Of a stretch of 64,000 nucleotides of DNA, positions 46,426 through 58,542 are shown one piece after another. The notes under the pieces were generated by a model. That model did not search any database, was not told where the DNA came from, and saw only the letters and a list, made by a program, of their open reading frames with translations. Source of the stretch: Allium sativum (taxonomy: Eukaryota; Streptophyta; Magnoliopsida; Asparagales; Amaryllidaceae); the NCBI GenBank assembly GCA_030737875.1, contig CM060919.1:803193160-803257159 (forward strand), written 5' to 3'. Numbering within the stretch: the stretch's first letter is position 1; every line of letters begins with the position of its first letter. Both the position numbers and the translations under genes were made by a program.

Positions 46426-48303
46426 AATATACACAAATATATTTAAACGCATCCAAGCAACCAACGATTATTTTTAATGATTAGAAATAATTCTAAATAG
46501 TAATTTGAGTGATATTTACTCACCAGGGTTTTTATTTTCGATCCGTTCAAACTTTTAATTTAAATTGAACGGTGTTCGATTTAAATTAAAAATCCCAGTT
46601 GACTCCGAAAAATCCGAAATCAATCCAAATGTGTGGCCAATATTCATATGAAGCCATCGCAACTCGTATTTACCACAATCTGTTGTCATATGAATTTTAT
46701 ATGAGTGTTATAAGCTTTAAACAAATCAAATTTTCATTAAAATTTAATCACTTACTTCGAATCAATTACATAATGCCTTTTCCAATTTTCGAACATAACA
46801 CTCCAGGAAATACATGCAACCATATCTACCTCATTAACCACCAATCCCCTTCGAATTGCAACCACCTCAAACCTCTGACTCCATTGCGATTATGCCGCAC
46901 ACACACAGTAATTCCCACTGCCATTTCTACTATAACTCGTTTCAAATATTCATGGGCCTTGCACAAATAAATTTTACAAGTTAATAATATTTCTATAACT
47001 TTTTATTATACTTGAATTAAATCTTTTATAAATAAAATTATTTAACTTATACCTTAATGCCAAAAGAAAAACTCCCTGAACCCGATGCTTTGCTGCCGTA
47101 CTTCTTCTTTACTGCTAAAGCATCAAACCAACAACTCCATTTATCTAGACCAACCTCTACTCAAATTTACAAACCTTTTTCCGGTCATCTGCATCCATAC
47201 TTCCCAACATATATTATATATTGGACTCCTAAACCTCTCACTGCCCTACCTCAAATCCTTCAGTTCCAATGACCAGACCTCATCCTTTAATTAACAAACC
47301 CGTGAAGCCATTTTAACTGTGTTGACCTTCCCAGTAACCAAAATCTGATACATAGACAAACTCCACCCATCATCACTTTTCTGTAGTCGCGACTTCCAGT
47401 AGTTCACGAGACGCAAAACTCCTCCAGGTTGAAATACATCGACGTCGAGTTTGAGATAGTTCGCGATTTCAAATCGCGCTTCCATATTTCAATTCGAACC
47501 CCTCTTCTTTTCTCTTTTGATTTATTTTGAATTCTTCGATCAATTTGGCTTATGGGGTTTTATTTTAATTTTACTGGAGAAAAGGGATCGAATGGGGTAA
47601 ATGAATTAGCAGACTTCGTTTTACTTTGAGGATGGAAAATGATGAGGCCGATGTTTATTTATAGATTGAAGAGGGGACAATGGGTACAAGGACATAAATG
47701 CTTTGTTTTACTTCGTTATGAAGGAAGGAGACCATCTCTGTACGTGAAGTGAAGGAAGACAGCGATAGGTTACAGTGTCCTTTGTTAATTAACTTAGAAA
47801 GGAAACCATTTTTAATTTAATTTATTTAAATTTCTTATTCGAACCAGTACACTTTTTATTATATTAAAAATACCTCGTGATTCTGAACTCCTTTCTGAAC
47901 ACAACAACTGGTATTTCAAAGGTTATACCCCTATTCTGAACACACTGGGATAGATTTGGAAGCTCTATTCGATTATATGGAGAAGATATAAATTTAAATT
48001 GATATAAAACAATTAATTTTTCGAAAATAAATTAATATTATTATTCTAATTCCAACAGAAGTTTTGTATTGATTATCTGAACTGAATTCAATTCAGTTTT
48101 AAATCCTGAATTCAATTCAGTTTTAAATCCTGAATTCAATTAAATTCATTTTCGTATTACGATGATTATATATATTCGAAATAAATCGTATTTTGATTAT
48201 TAAATCAATAACTTCGTATAAAAATTGATTTATATTATCAACTCAATATTTAAATCCATATTAAATCTTTAAAATTGACAGACAAAAAATCTGGGTCGTT
48301 ACA
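46426..48303 (-). repeat. Element B 3' LTR, segment 3
   Basis: This is the start of the LTR in sense, matching 58572-61057. It carries the promoter-region motif (47928-47949). Compared with the other LTR it lacks one ~270-bp duplicate and about 390 bp near 47370-47385. No gene is seen. Confidence 0.85.
47928..47949 (-). promoter_or_regulatory. Promoter-region motif, B 3' LTR
   Basis: In sense this reads CCCAGTGTGTTCAGAATAGG and then GGTATAACC. The other B copy (60711-60732) has CCCTGTGTGTTC...AGGG, which restores arm pairing. Confidence 0.45.
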
Positions 48304-48321
48304 TTCTTCTCCCCTTAAAAG
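48304..48321 (-). other. Element B polypurine tract
   Basis: In sense this is CTTTTAAGGGGAGAAGAA, directly before TGTAACGACCC. Confidence 0.8.
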
Positions 48322-49345
48322 AATTTCATCCCCGAAATTACTAAGGTAGGAAAAGTGCTATAAACCCATTTACTTTCCAAAAATTCACTTATGTTGAAAC
48401 TCAACATTCCATATTTCAACAAATGTAGTTCTACCAAAACTTTGGGTTTTCGTTCATTCACATCCAATTCATATCCCATTCATATGTATTCATATTCAGT
48501 CCAGATTCATTCAAATTGATTATAATCAATTTATTTACTTCATTCCATTTTAACTTGCTTAAGTTATATTTAAATTCCAGAATCCAAATCCCCAGGTTTT
48601 TATTTCAAATCCTTTTGAAACCACATAAATATATATACATATATTTATAACCATTTCAAATTCAAAACATTTGAATTTTCAAAATAACTTGTTACCTTTC
48701 AAATAATTTTTCATCAAACTTTTCTAAGGTAGCAGTCCATCACTTAGAAACTCGAAAATGAACACTGATGATGCTGAAGTCATCATCAGAATTATTTTCC
48801 AGCCACTGAAGTGAGTTCAGTGCTTTATCACTTTCAAAACCCATTCAAAATCCATTTAAAACAAAGCTATATTGTTCTAATATACTACGAAAATTATTTT
48901 TCAAATCTCCCTGGATTTAAATTCCAAATTCGGATTGAATCCAATTTTAATTCATTACATTTTTATATTTCATTCTTATATAAATTCTATTTGGTTATAT
49001 ATAACCATTTCAATTTTATAATCTCATTTGATTATAATAACAACCAACATATCCATGTATTACAATAATTTCAGAAAATTATTTCACTTACCCACTTTAA
49101 AACATTATTATGTTGAATTTCTCTGTTTAAGTGTTTAGAAATTCCTATCGACTTTATGGCATCCCACTATTCGATCAAAATTCATAAACCACTCAAAAGA
49201 TAAGCCAACACAACATAAAACAAATTTTATATCAATTTACAAATACGCTCTCTCGTATATATACACTCAACTCATTCTAGGGTACTACTGACTCTATCTC
49301 TAATGAGCACAACTCCACCAAAGCCTAGGTATTCGCTCAACCTAA
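48322..49345 (-). other. Element B interior, non-coding
   Basis: This is AT-rich sequence without gag or pol homology. It has a TGATGATG/CATCATCA hairpin near 48768-48792 and the post-PBS hairpin at 49271-49308. The 85-residue frame at 48811-49068 is AT-driven. Confidence 0.8.
49271..49308 (-). other. Post-PBS hairpin, element B (candidate packaging or dimerisation signal)
   Basis: The sense arms are CTCATT/AATGAG, where C has CTCGTT/AACGAG. TAGAGAT, CAGTAGTA and CCTAGAA are conserved. It begins 38 bases after the PBS. Confidence 0.6.
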
Positions 49346-49357
49346 GCTCTGATACCA
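49346..49357 (-). other. Element B primer binding site (initiator Met tRNA)
   Basis: In sense this is TGGTATCAGAGC, two bases after the LTR end. Confidence 0.88.
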
Positions 49358-49359
49358 AC

Positions 49360-50046
49360 TGAAATATTCCGCAAATCCGTACTATATGAATTAACTACAT
49401 ACATCACACTTCCAACCCATATATCACGAAAATACGAATCATTTTTTTTAGAAGAAAAGGTAGAAGAAGAACAGAAATAACAACACATAATCTCACATCG
49501 CAGCGGAACAAAATATAATATATCATAACTTTTGAAATACAAAATCTTAACTATATAACATACAATTATCATAGTACAGCACTTACAACACAGCGGAAAT
49601 AAAAATACTATATATCTAACACTGAAGCCTCCTGCTCCAAGCTCCTTTAGATAGATCTGTAAAATCCTGAACTACTTGACTGCCCATAAAAATTTGGGCA
49701 CCCAAGAGTTTAGGTAGAACAAAACAAAATAAACTCTGGGTCAGTCATGGGACTGGTATGAGTAAACAATTTAAAATAGTTTGAGAAACTAACTGATATC
49801 TCATAAGACCACGCCGGATAACACGGAACGGGTTTTTCCCTTATGAGAATCCAAATACTTGACTTAACTTTCAAATCCTTTTTGAAAGAAACGATAATCT
49901 TTATATCAAAACTGTTTTGATATTATAATAATGTCTAAATCAAATAAATAGAAATCTAGTGGAACGCTTTCATCTCACACTCCACATATACATAATATAC
50001 AATCAAAACCGCGAGCACTTATTAGGTAATGAATTTCCAACTATGA
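49360..50046 (-). repeat. Element B 5' LTR, terminal segment
   Basis: This is the end of the LTR in sense, matching 1902-1964 joined to 27564-28185. It contains the unoccupied target of element A (CATAT, 49419-49423) and a three-hairpin block (49680-49754). Confidence 0.87.
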
Positions 50047-50746
50047 TGTAATGTCCCCGCTTTTAGCTAGTCTTTGTTAATGATAATTATTGATTTAATG
50101 AAGAAATTAAATCATAAAATAAGAATTACTTAACAAAGTAGAACAAGTATAAATATTTGTATAAACGTATAAGTGTATGTATATACTAAAAATGTGTTTT
50201 TGAACTTGGTTTCATAAATCATAAAACAAAGCAAGGATATTGCAAATTAAAAGCCTTAAACTTTGCACATAAAAATGATAACACAAACATATATATGAAA
50301 GAACATGCAAGAGAAAATATCAAGGGATGCATGTCAAAACAAAAGAGGTAAAATCAATATCATTAATGTGATTCAACACCAAATAGTATGGCTATAATAT
50401 AAGAGCCATCACCTAAAAACAAGGGTGCATACAACTTTCCAATATAAAACATATTATTAGCAAAATATCTAAATACTTAGAGGGTAAGAAAACATTTTAT
50501 AATGCAAATAAAATCAAAGCAATGAATGACCACTCGGGAAGAAATCAATAGAGTTTGTCTTTAAAGATATATGTTTCTAGAAGAGGAGATAAAGACAAGA
50601 ATCTAAGTAAATATCTCATTAAACAAATGTGTAGCATATAGAAGCTAAAGAAAAAGGGTAAGTCTAACCTAAAGACCCTATAGCTTAAAATGAAAGCAAC
50701 ATAGTTTGATAAAACAATGAAAAGAGAGAATTGTTTAATAATTGGC

Positions 50747-50755
50747 TATAAATAG
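50747..50755 (+). promoter_or_regulatory. TATA box of D (TATAAATAG)
   Basis: GGCTATAAATAGC stands ~125 bp before a GTGAGT donor-like site, which leaves room for a first exon near 50780-50871. Confidence 0.6.
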
Positions 50756-50871
50756 CAATTGAACTTCCCATATTTTCTCATGCAAAACATTAAGATCAAG
50801 CAAACAAAACAATGGAGCCCAAGAGAATCAAATAGCAGGAGAGGAAACTTAAGAGAGGGAAAGCATATAAG

Positions 50872-50873
50872 GT
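50872..50873 (+). promoter_or_regulatory. Possible 5' splice site in D
   Basis: ATAAG/GTGAGTAAAA fits the donor consensus. This repeats the TATA-leader-donor order of N and A. Confidence 0.4.
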
Positions 50874-52674
50874 GAGTAAAACTCTGTTTTAATTTCTCTA
50901 AGTCTTTATGTATAAAATTATGAATCTTTGTTAGATTTTTGATTGGCACACATATACTAGGAAGTTATTAGATATATCCAAATCAGGAATTGAAAACTTT
51001 TCTTTTACTGAAAACAGAGAATAAACAATGAAAAAATTTGTGAATAAACACTAAAACTTCTTTACTATGTTTAAATTTGAATTCTTGAATGGATATCAGT
51101 TGTTTATATTTGATGCTTGGTTCACATCATGCCTAAGTAAATGGTCAAATGAAGAATTGAGTCTCGTTCATGGAAAACTGCTATAGGAAGAATATAAAAT
51201 AAGAATAGGAATAAAACTAAAGTTCATATACTATTAGAATAAATCCACATGTAAGTACATAATATCATTACGCAAGGAGTACACAACAGTTTGGTCTTCC
51301 TGTTAATATACCAGTTTGCGTATTTGTATGTTCTTCTAATAATTCATCCATGTACAAAAGACTATATTGCTTAACTAATATAGCGTGCAACATCATTGGA
51401 TTATCCCAATGATATATAATAGGACGGATATCGACACGAATTCTTCCCTTGCTGTAGACAAATAGATATGTTAGTATTAGAAGCTTTGCTGTATTTTGTA
51501 AACAAAAATGACAGCTTAAATGTTCGAAGCTTTCGTCTTTTAACAGTAGGCAAATATGAAACAAGTTGAGCTAAATTCTTAATTTGTGCAAATATGTACT
51601 TTTATTTTTGGATTAGTCAACATAAAAAAGTGGGAATGTTAAATAGTAAGTAAGGGGGGCGTAGAAGGTGATGTTACTGGAAGGGGGAGTTTAAGTGAGG
51701 GATGAAACTATAAAGAAATAGGGGACGTGTACAGGGGAATTTTTCACGTTGGATACTGGAAGTGTGAAACAACCAAGGAGGGTATAAGCAATAGTAAGGA
51801 AACATGAAAATGAAAGGGAAAGAGGTAGAGCTGACCTTGTCTTGAACCGTGTTGATGGGGTTTCATGTAAGCTCGGCAAGAAGTAACTAAAGCAGATGAA
51901 GGAAAAAAAAAGTGGGAATAGCAACAGAGGAGTACATCACGTTAGCAGTAAAATGAAAATAAACTAAGAAGAAGGGTAATAAGGCCATCAGTAGTGAACA
52001 AAAACATAGTTTTCTTGAAGTAGGATAACCACAAATATTTAAATAACTGGCGCTCGAATGTTAGTGCAAAACAAAATAAACTATACATAAGCTGTATGTG
52101 TAAATTTTGAAGCTACAAACGAGCCACAGAAAAAGAAAGAATGGATATTTTACAGATAGTTTTCAGGAACATCAATTAATTATTGAACAAACAAAATAAA
52201 TACATACACATCAGTAAAAGCGTAAATGACCTGAGAACCGCATCAATGACGGTGCACTCCATGGCGTCGCATTTGGTGGAAGAGGAGGAGATGAGCACCG
52301 ACAACCTCGAGTAACTGGATGAAGTAGGTTGATGTGATAGAATAAAAATATGCAAAGGCTCATGCGTGAGAGTCAGTGGGGTTTGTGGTTTGTTTTGCAG
52401 TAGAGTGGAGGAGTGACGTGGCAGTCATCGGTTTCTCTGATGAACCCATTTCGGTGATGATAAAGTCATACAGTGAAATCACTGTAAAAGCATGGATGGT
52501 CGGAGTGGAGCCTGGCGACGTGACCTGGAGGTGATGGGTGACTTGCGGAGGTGGTCGGCGATGATCAATGGTGGCGGAGGTGTGTGTACACATGCACGGA
52601 TACAGGTGCATGTACATGGTTGGCAAACACGTGAGTGGCATGGGTTTTGAGGTGGTTGGCACGGTAACAGGGGG

Positions 52675-52915
52675 TGGTACTTTAGGGGGTGGTACTACCA
52701 AGTGGTACTTTGGAAATCACATGCGCAGCTTCAGTTTTTGAAGGCAGAGCATGGTGACTGGAAAAGTGGCACTTTGGTATTTGGTATTTGGTATTTGGCA
52801 AAGTACCAGGTGGTACTTTGGCAAACGCATGCGCAACCCTAGGATCTGAAGCGAAATCATGGCATTTTGAAACTGGCACTTTGGCAATCTAGTACTTTGG
52901 TCAATTCGCTTATGA
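52675..52915 (+). repeat. Iterated GGTACTTTGG / GGCACTTTGG motif in D
   Basis: About eight copies or near copies occur, including a diverged ~110-bp duplication with GTGGTACTTTGG followed by CATGCGCA, and TATTTGG repeated three times. Confidence 0.6.
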
Positions 52916-54289
52916 ATGAAGTTTTACTTAAAATTTATTTTAATTAAATAGAAAAATTAAAATAAAATTAAAGAATAAATAAATAATTAAATAAAAATAG
53001 AATTTTTATTTAATTTGTCATAGACAAGTGGAAGGAAGAAAATGGCAGAAAGATCAAGTACAGAAGTTGACCGGAGAATTTTTACGAGTTTGACATGTAG
53101 AAATATAAAGAAAATAAATTAAATAAATTATTAAATTAATTTATTTAAGATAAATTAGAAGTAATAAAATAATGTACCAGAAGAACTGGAGCAGAAACAT
53201 CGATGTTAAATGTAGTGAAATACCATGTGCGACGCACACACTTTAACTGTTTAACTATAAAAGATAATTAAATTATCCAGATATGAACAAGATATACATA
53301 TACTGTTGTTGATCATAAATGTATCAACTGAATTATGATCAGATTAAGTTGATAATTATTTATCGACTATTAAAGACATTCCGTACATCGTTTCGAAGAG
53401 TCCGGAATAAATATTCCACTTCGACTCGAAGTATACGACGTATGTCAGAAATATTAAAGAAGACGATATGCAAGGACTATTTTAAATAGTACCTTCGGTC
53501 TGTTCAGTCCCAGGACAAACCCGAATGGACGAGTGTCTGACAACGTATATCAGTTAGATTCTACACATCGAATTTACATAAGTATATTACGTTGGTGGCG
53601 GAGAAATTCGTTTCTCTTAGCTTTATTGCCCGCAATATATTTGGGTAATCGAATGAGTATATCTGACAGATATGACGATGTGGCATTCAAAGTAATTAAA
53701 GAAATAATCTATTAGAAGAATAAACGTGACCTCAAAACCTCATAACCAGAAAGTAACAAAAGTTGGGCTAGGCAGCATGGCTAGTTGGGTCATACCCAAG
53801 CAGGGTATATTATCACCATCTAGAGAATATTCATATTTGTTACTTATTTTCAATTCTGTATCTCCTAGGAACGGTTATGTTGCTAGCAACCGTAAAGGTG
53901 GTAATATATTCGTTACACTCAAGCTAAATGAGTGGACGGTCATGTGTGGCCGCGTCGCAAGGCGTTCTTGTTGAATCCCCGTGTATCCTCTCTAGAGTAC
54001 ACTAATCGGCAGGTGCTCCTATACCTTGTCTGATAGAATCCAATCTCCAATAAGCGCTCGACGATTTTTGATTTTATACTATATACGTGAACGTGAGATG
54101 CAAGCGTTTCACTAGATGATTATTTATTTGATAAAAACTATCGTAATATCAAATGTTTTGATATAAAATACTTGGGTCATAATCCATATATTAGTTATGG
54201 ATTGGTCTAAAGATTTCTAAAGTAAATGAATATGGAAAACCTTATATCTTACTTCTCTGTTTACATCTTTTAACTGTATTTACTCACAC

Positions 54290-54369
54290 CAGTCCTCTGA
54301 CTGACCCAGAGTTTATTTTCTGTGATTCCTAAACTCTTGGGTACTCATAATATTTATTATGAGTAGGCA
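54290..54369 (+). other. Three-hairpin conserved block, D
   Basis: The stems are AGTC/GACT, AGAGTTTA/TAAACTCT and TACTCATAA/TTATGAGTA. The third stem replaces the TGCCC/GGGCA of A, B and C. Confidence 0.6.
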
Positions 54370-54694
54370 AGTAGTCGAGGTGGGCAAGTGGAACCTATGA
54401 AGTTCAACTCAAGACCAATAGTATATCTATATCTACGCATCCAGTTTAGATATCTGTAATATTCCAGTCATGATGTATAATTATGTTGTTGTACTATGGT
54501 TTTGTATTATAATGATGTACTATGATGTATCAGACCCGGTATTGTAATATATTATGTATTTTTGAAATTCCGCTGTAAAATTCAGATATTTCTTTACTCT
54601 TCTATTCTATTAGTTCTATCTTTTCTATCTCATCTTCTAAATTCCAATAATGACACGACTTTCAAGGCATCGGAAATCACGCCGTTACATATGA

Positions 54695-57600
54695 CAAGGT
54701 ATGGAACCACCTTCCGATAGTGTATCTCTAGAGGAGAATACACTGGGTTCAACAAGAACATCTTGTAACCCGGCCACACATGACCGACCACTCATTTCGC
54801 TTGAGTGTACCGAATGTACATCACCAACGGTTGGGATCAGCAACCGTTTCCCAAATGGGACATCATCAAATAGAATAATGAATTAAATGAATCTCTAGAT
54901 AGGTGATAGTACACCCTAATGGAAGCTACCCACATAGCCATGCTGCCTGCCCGATTTTTGTCATTTTCCGGTTGTTGAGGCCTGAGGCTATAATTACTGA
55001 TCATTCATTGATAGCACAATCACTTTGAATGCCACATTGTTAGATCTGTTAATCACAAATTGATTTGTATAGATATATTCTGGACGTTATGCTAAGAGAA
55101 TAAATTCTTCGCCACCATATATATTTATACAGACCAACATATGCGATCGTTGGAAATACTCCGTCAGACATTCATCCATACTCTTCGTTCTGGGACTGAA
55201 CGAAACCGAAGGCACAATTTTCATTAATAGAAAAAGCCCTTACACTCTACTTCGTCTCTGATTATCTTCATATAATCTGATTCGCAACGTTACTGCCAAT
55301 ACGGAGTGGTTCTCGGATAATAACCCAACCGGTCTCTCCATATTAACAACGATATTGGCAAACACTTCGATAGTCGGTTATTTAACTATCGAAGAAAAAC
55401 AAACACACATTCATCTATAACATCAAACACCCGCTGGGCCCCTTAATTAATATTTCATTAATTAAATTACTTTTCCATTTCCTGACCAATATCTGTTAAC
55501 CCGATATTTTCAATAATCATTTTGGCCACTTACGCCATTTGGAAAATATTTCCTTGTATCGAATCTTTTTATTTTCTATACTTAGAAAATATATTCTATT
55601 TGTAATCGGAAAAATATTCCAATTACTTATCTGTTTCCCGAACTCGGTTATTTTTGTACTTAGGAAACATTTATGATATATTTCCAAAATTCCACTTACT
55701 TGGGTTAAAACGACTGTTGTGTAAAACATCGTTATAAACAACCCAAAATACTGCATTCAACTAACTCTTATTCAAACATTTCTCTTCGAGACTGGATCTT
55801 GCTATTTATCGGTTAAAAATGAAATCAATCAAGTTGGGGTATAACTACTTCTCAAACCTTGACTGAAAACATGCTTAACTTCAAAACGGACAAAACCACT
55901 TATCTCAAATCATCAACACCATAAAAACCACTTATTCATTTTTAAAACGTTTATATTTCTCTTTCTATTACCAGATTTTCGATTTCCTTTTTGTTTATAA
56001 TATTCTATTATTAATTTCGTACCCTTACCAGATTGTATATATATTGATATATTGATTTCTAATTATCAAATTATCTTAAAAATATTCTACCTCCTTAAAT
56101 TCCCGGAAAATTTCGCCATAACCTCCTTTGTATGGGTCGATAGTTCAAACCTTAACTCGCCTCTCTAGGCCCTTTCCATTCAAAAAGAAAATCAAAAAGC
56201 CAGTGGCTTGCTGATTCGGCGCATAAAATCTCATAAGGAATTTAAACATGTACCTTTTTGTCGGGCACACAAATTATAATCTTCATATACTTCTTTCCAT
56301 ACATATCTGACCCATATACGTCCATTTACATTTTATTCCAACTCAATCTGGCCATTTTACTTCAATTCGCTAATTTATTCTCTAATTAGCTCTTTTGCCT
56401 ATTCCACTTTCTGTTTGAACATATCAGTTCAAATACAAATAATTACTTGCTTATAAACCCATTTGAATTCCATTTTCAATTCAATTTCCATATTCGATTT
56501 CGAATATGAATTACAAACCCCATTCACTTATCCATTGTCCAATTCAACACAAAGGTTCATTAACTAATTTTTCTTCTATAGTTAATTATATACAATAATT
56601 TAAAATCTGGTTTTTGTTTCAAAAATCATTTTATTTACACAACTTGAGTTCATATTTATTTTACAACTCAAATATGGATTTTTCTAATGGAAATTCAGAT
56701 TTTATTTACTTAAAATCCTTATATTTATTTATATAAACCATTATGGTTTTTAAACGATTTTGGCGCTGCTTTTATGAAAATTTGATTTTGACATAACTCA
56801 AAATCTATCAGACGAAATCCAGATTTTTCTCTTCCATTAGAAAACAATTATTCAACCGGTCCTAACGATCCTTGTTCCAAAGAATTCTGATTTAAATTGA
56901 GTTCCATATACTTAATTGAGGTTCGAAACGCCAATTTAGAACTACCGCACTGCGGCGAGTTCTTTTTAATTATATTTATATATATAAACTTTTAAACTTC
57001 GTTTAAAATAAATTCAACTCCATTCTAATATATTTTTAATATATATCAAACCAATTTTCCCAATTCAACTCAATAATTCTGATTATCTATAATCGCTGAT
57101 TTTCCTTACTCGGTTATACATTTATTTATACTCGATTTGTTATTTTAATTCTCAATTCCTTTAATAAATAAATTATAAAATTCGGTATAATCAAATTCCA
57201 GTTATAACTCCTTTGGATTTTCTCAATTCAGTTTATATTCTAAATCCCGAATATAATCAATTATTCTATTTTCAATACGTTTTCCAATTTCACTTTTTAA
57301 ATTCTTTCTTGAATTTAAACTTCTAAATTATCCAATGATAATTTATTTCCCTATTTTTATAAACATTGTTTATAAATTAATTTTCTTGTTTAAAAATTAA
57401 AACAAGCTTTCCTTTCGAATACCTATTTGAAACCCAACCCCATATATATTCCGAATTTCAGAATAAAAACTATCATTTCCTTTTTTCTGAAATGATTTCA
57501 ATTTATACTTTTAAATTCATATTTGAATTTTATATTTCAAAATATATCTTGATAATTAATTCATCATATTTATAAACATCGTTTATAAATTTTCTTGTCG

Positions 57601-58497
57601 TAAATATTTAAACAAGTTCTATTTAGAAATCTATTTACAACCAAAATCTTATTTTTGGAAATTTCTATTTATAATAACTTATATATATATATATATAACA
57701 CCCAATTTATTTTCATATTCAATTTAACTTCTATTTAGATAAATTCGAATTAATCGAATTCAAATCATAAATCCTTACGGATTTATTTTAGTTCAATTTA
57801 TATTCTGAACATCAGAATAAATTCCATCATTTATTTCTTTAAAACGATTTCCCCATTTCTATTTTTAAATTCACATTTGAATTTAAATATTAAAATTATC
57901 AAATGATAATTTTAACCACTACATTTACAAACCCCGTTTATAAATTTAGTTCAAATCAATTCCCTGATTATCCAATGAAAATCATTCCATTCCATTTATA
58001 AACACCGTTTATAAATTTACTTAAATTTCCTGTGTTATTTAATTTATAAATATCATTTTTAAATTAAATACTTGTTTTATTTATTTAAAACAAGTTAATA
58101 TCTTTATAGTCCACTCGAAATTCAAATTCTATTTTTGAAAAATAGATTTCCCTTTTTTAAATCTCAAATATCCTTTTCACGATATTTTTATATATCAATA
58201 TTTTGGCCCCAGTGATATTTAAACAATCAAACCACTCAATTATCACTCAACACATCATATATGATAATATATGTGGAACAAACAAATAATAATATTTTTG
58301 AGGGATCCAGTTGGATCCCTCCAACCTATTTTCCTGCATCCACAAACGTTAGCCAACAGAAATAATACCCATCCTGCTTCATGGCAGGATATCGTGGTAT
58401 AGAATGTCATCCACTATCATAGCGTGGGGCGTATAGGGTCATCAGCTAATGGTAGTGTGGGTATCCGCTAATGGTACTGCGGGAATCTAACCAATCA

Positions 58498-58542
<45 letters not shown>

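Larger units (their letters stand above)
50047..54689 (+). mobile_element. Element D: solo LTR of a related family (4,643 bp)
   Basis: It is bounded by TGTAATGTCCCC and GCCGTTACA with the perfect TSD TATGA (50042-50046, 54690-54694). There is no PBS, PPT or coding region, so it is a solo LTR left after LTR-LTR recombination (inference). Its sense is plus, judged from a TATA box (50747), a donor-like GTGAGT (50872), a diverged GTTCTGGGTC-type block (53490-53542) and a three-hairpin block (54290-54369). Frames at 51268-51564, 51691-51924, 52360-52701 and 53726-53974 have no recognised domain. Confidence 0.88.

Noticed and set aside
52360..52701. 113-residue minus-strand frame in D with a Pro-rich start, considered as a captured host exon
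   Set aside because: The Pro/Thr/His content comes from the iterated GGTACTTTGG and GGTGG sequence read in reverse. No domain or intron structure supports a gene.
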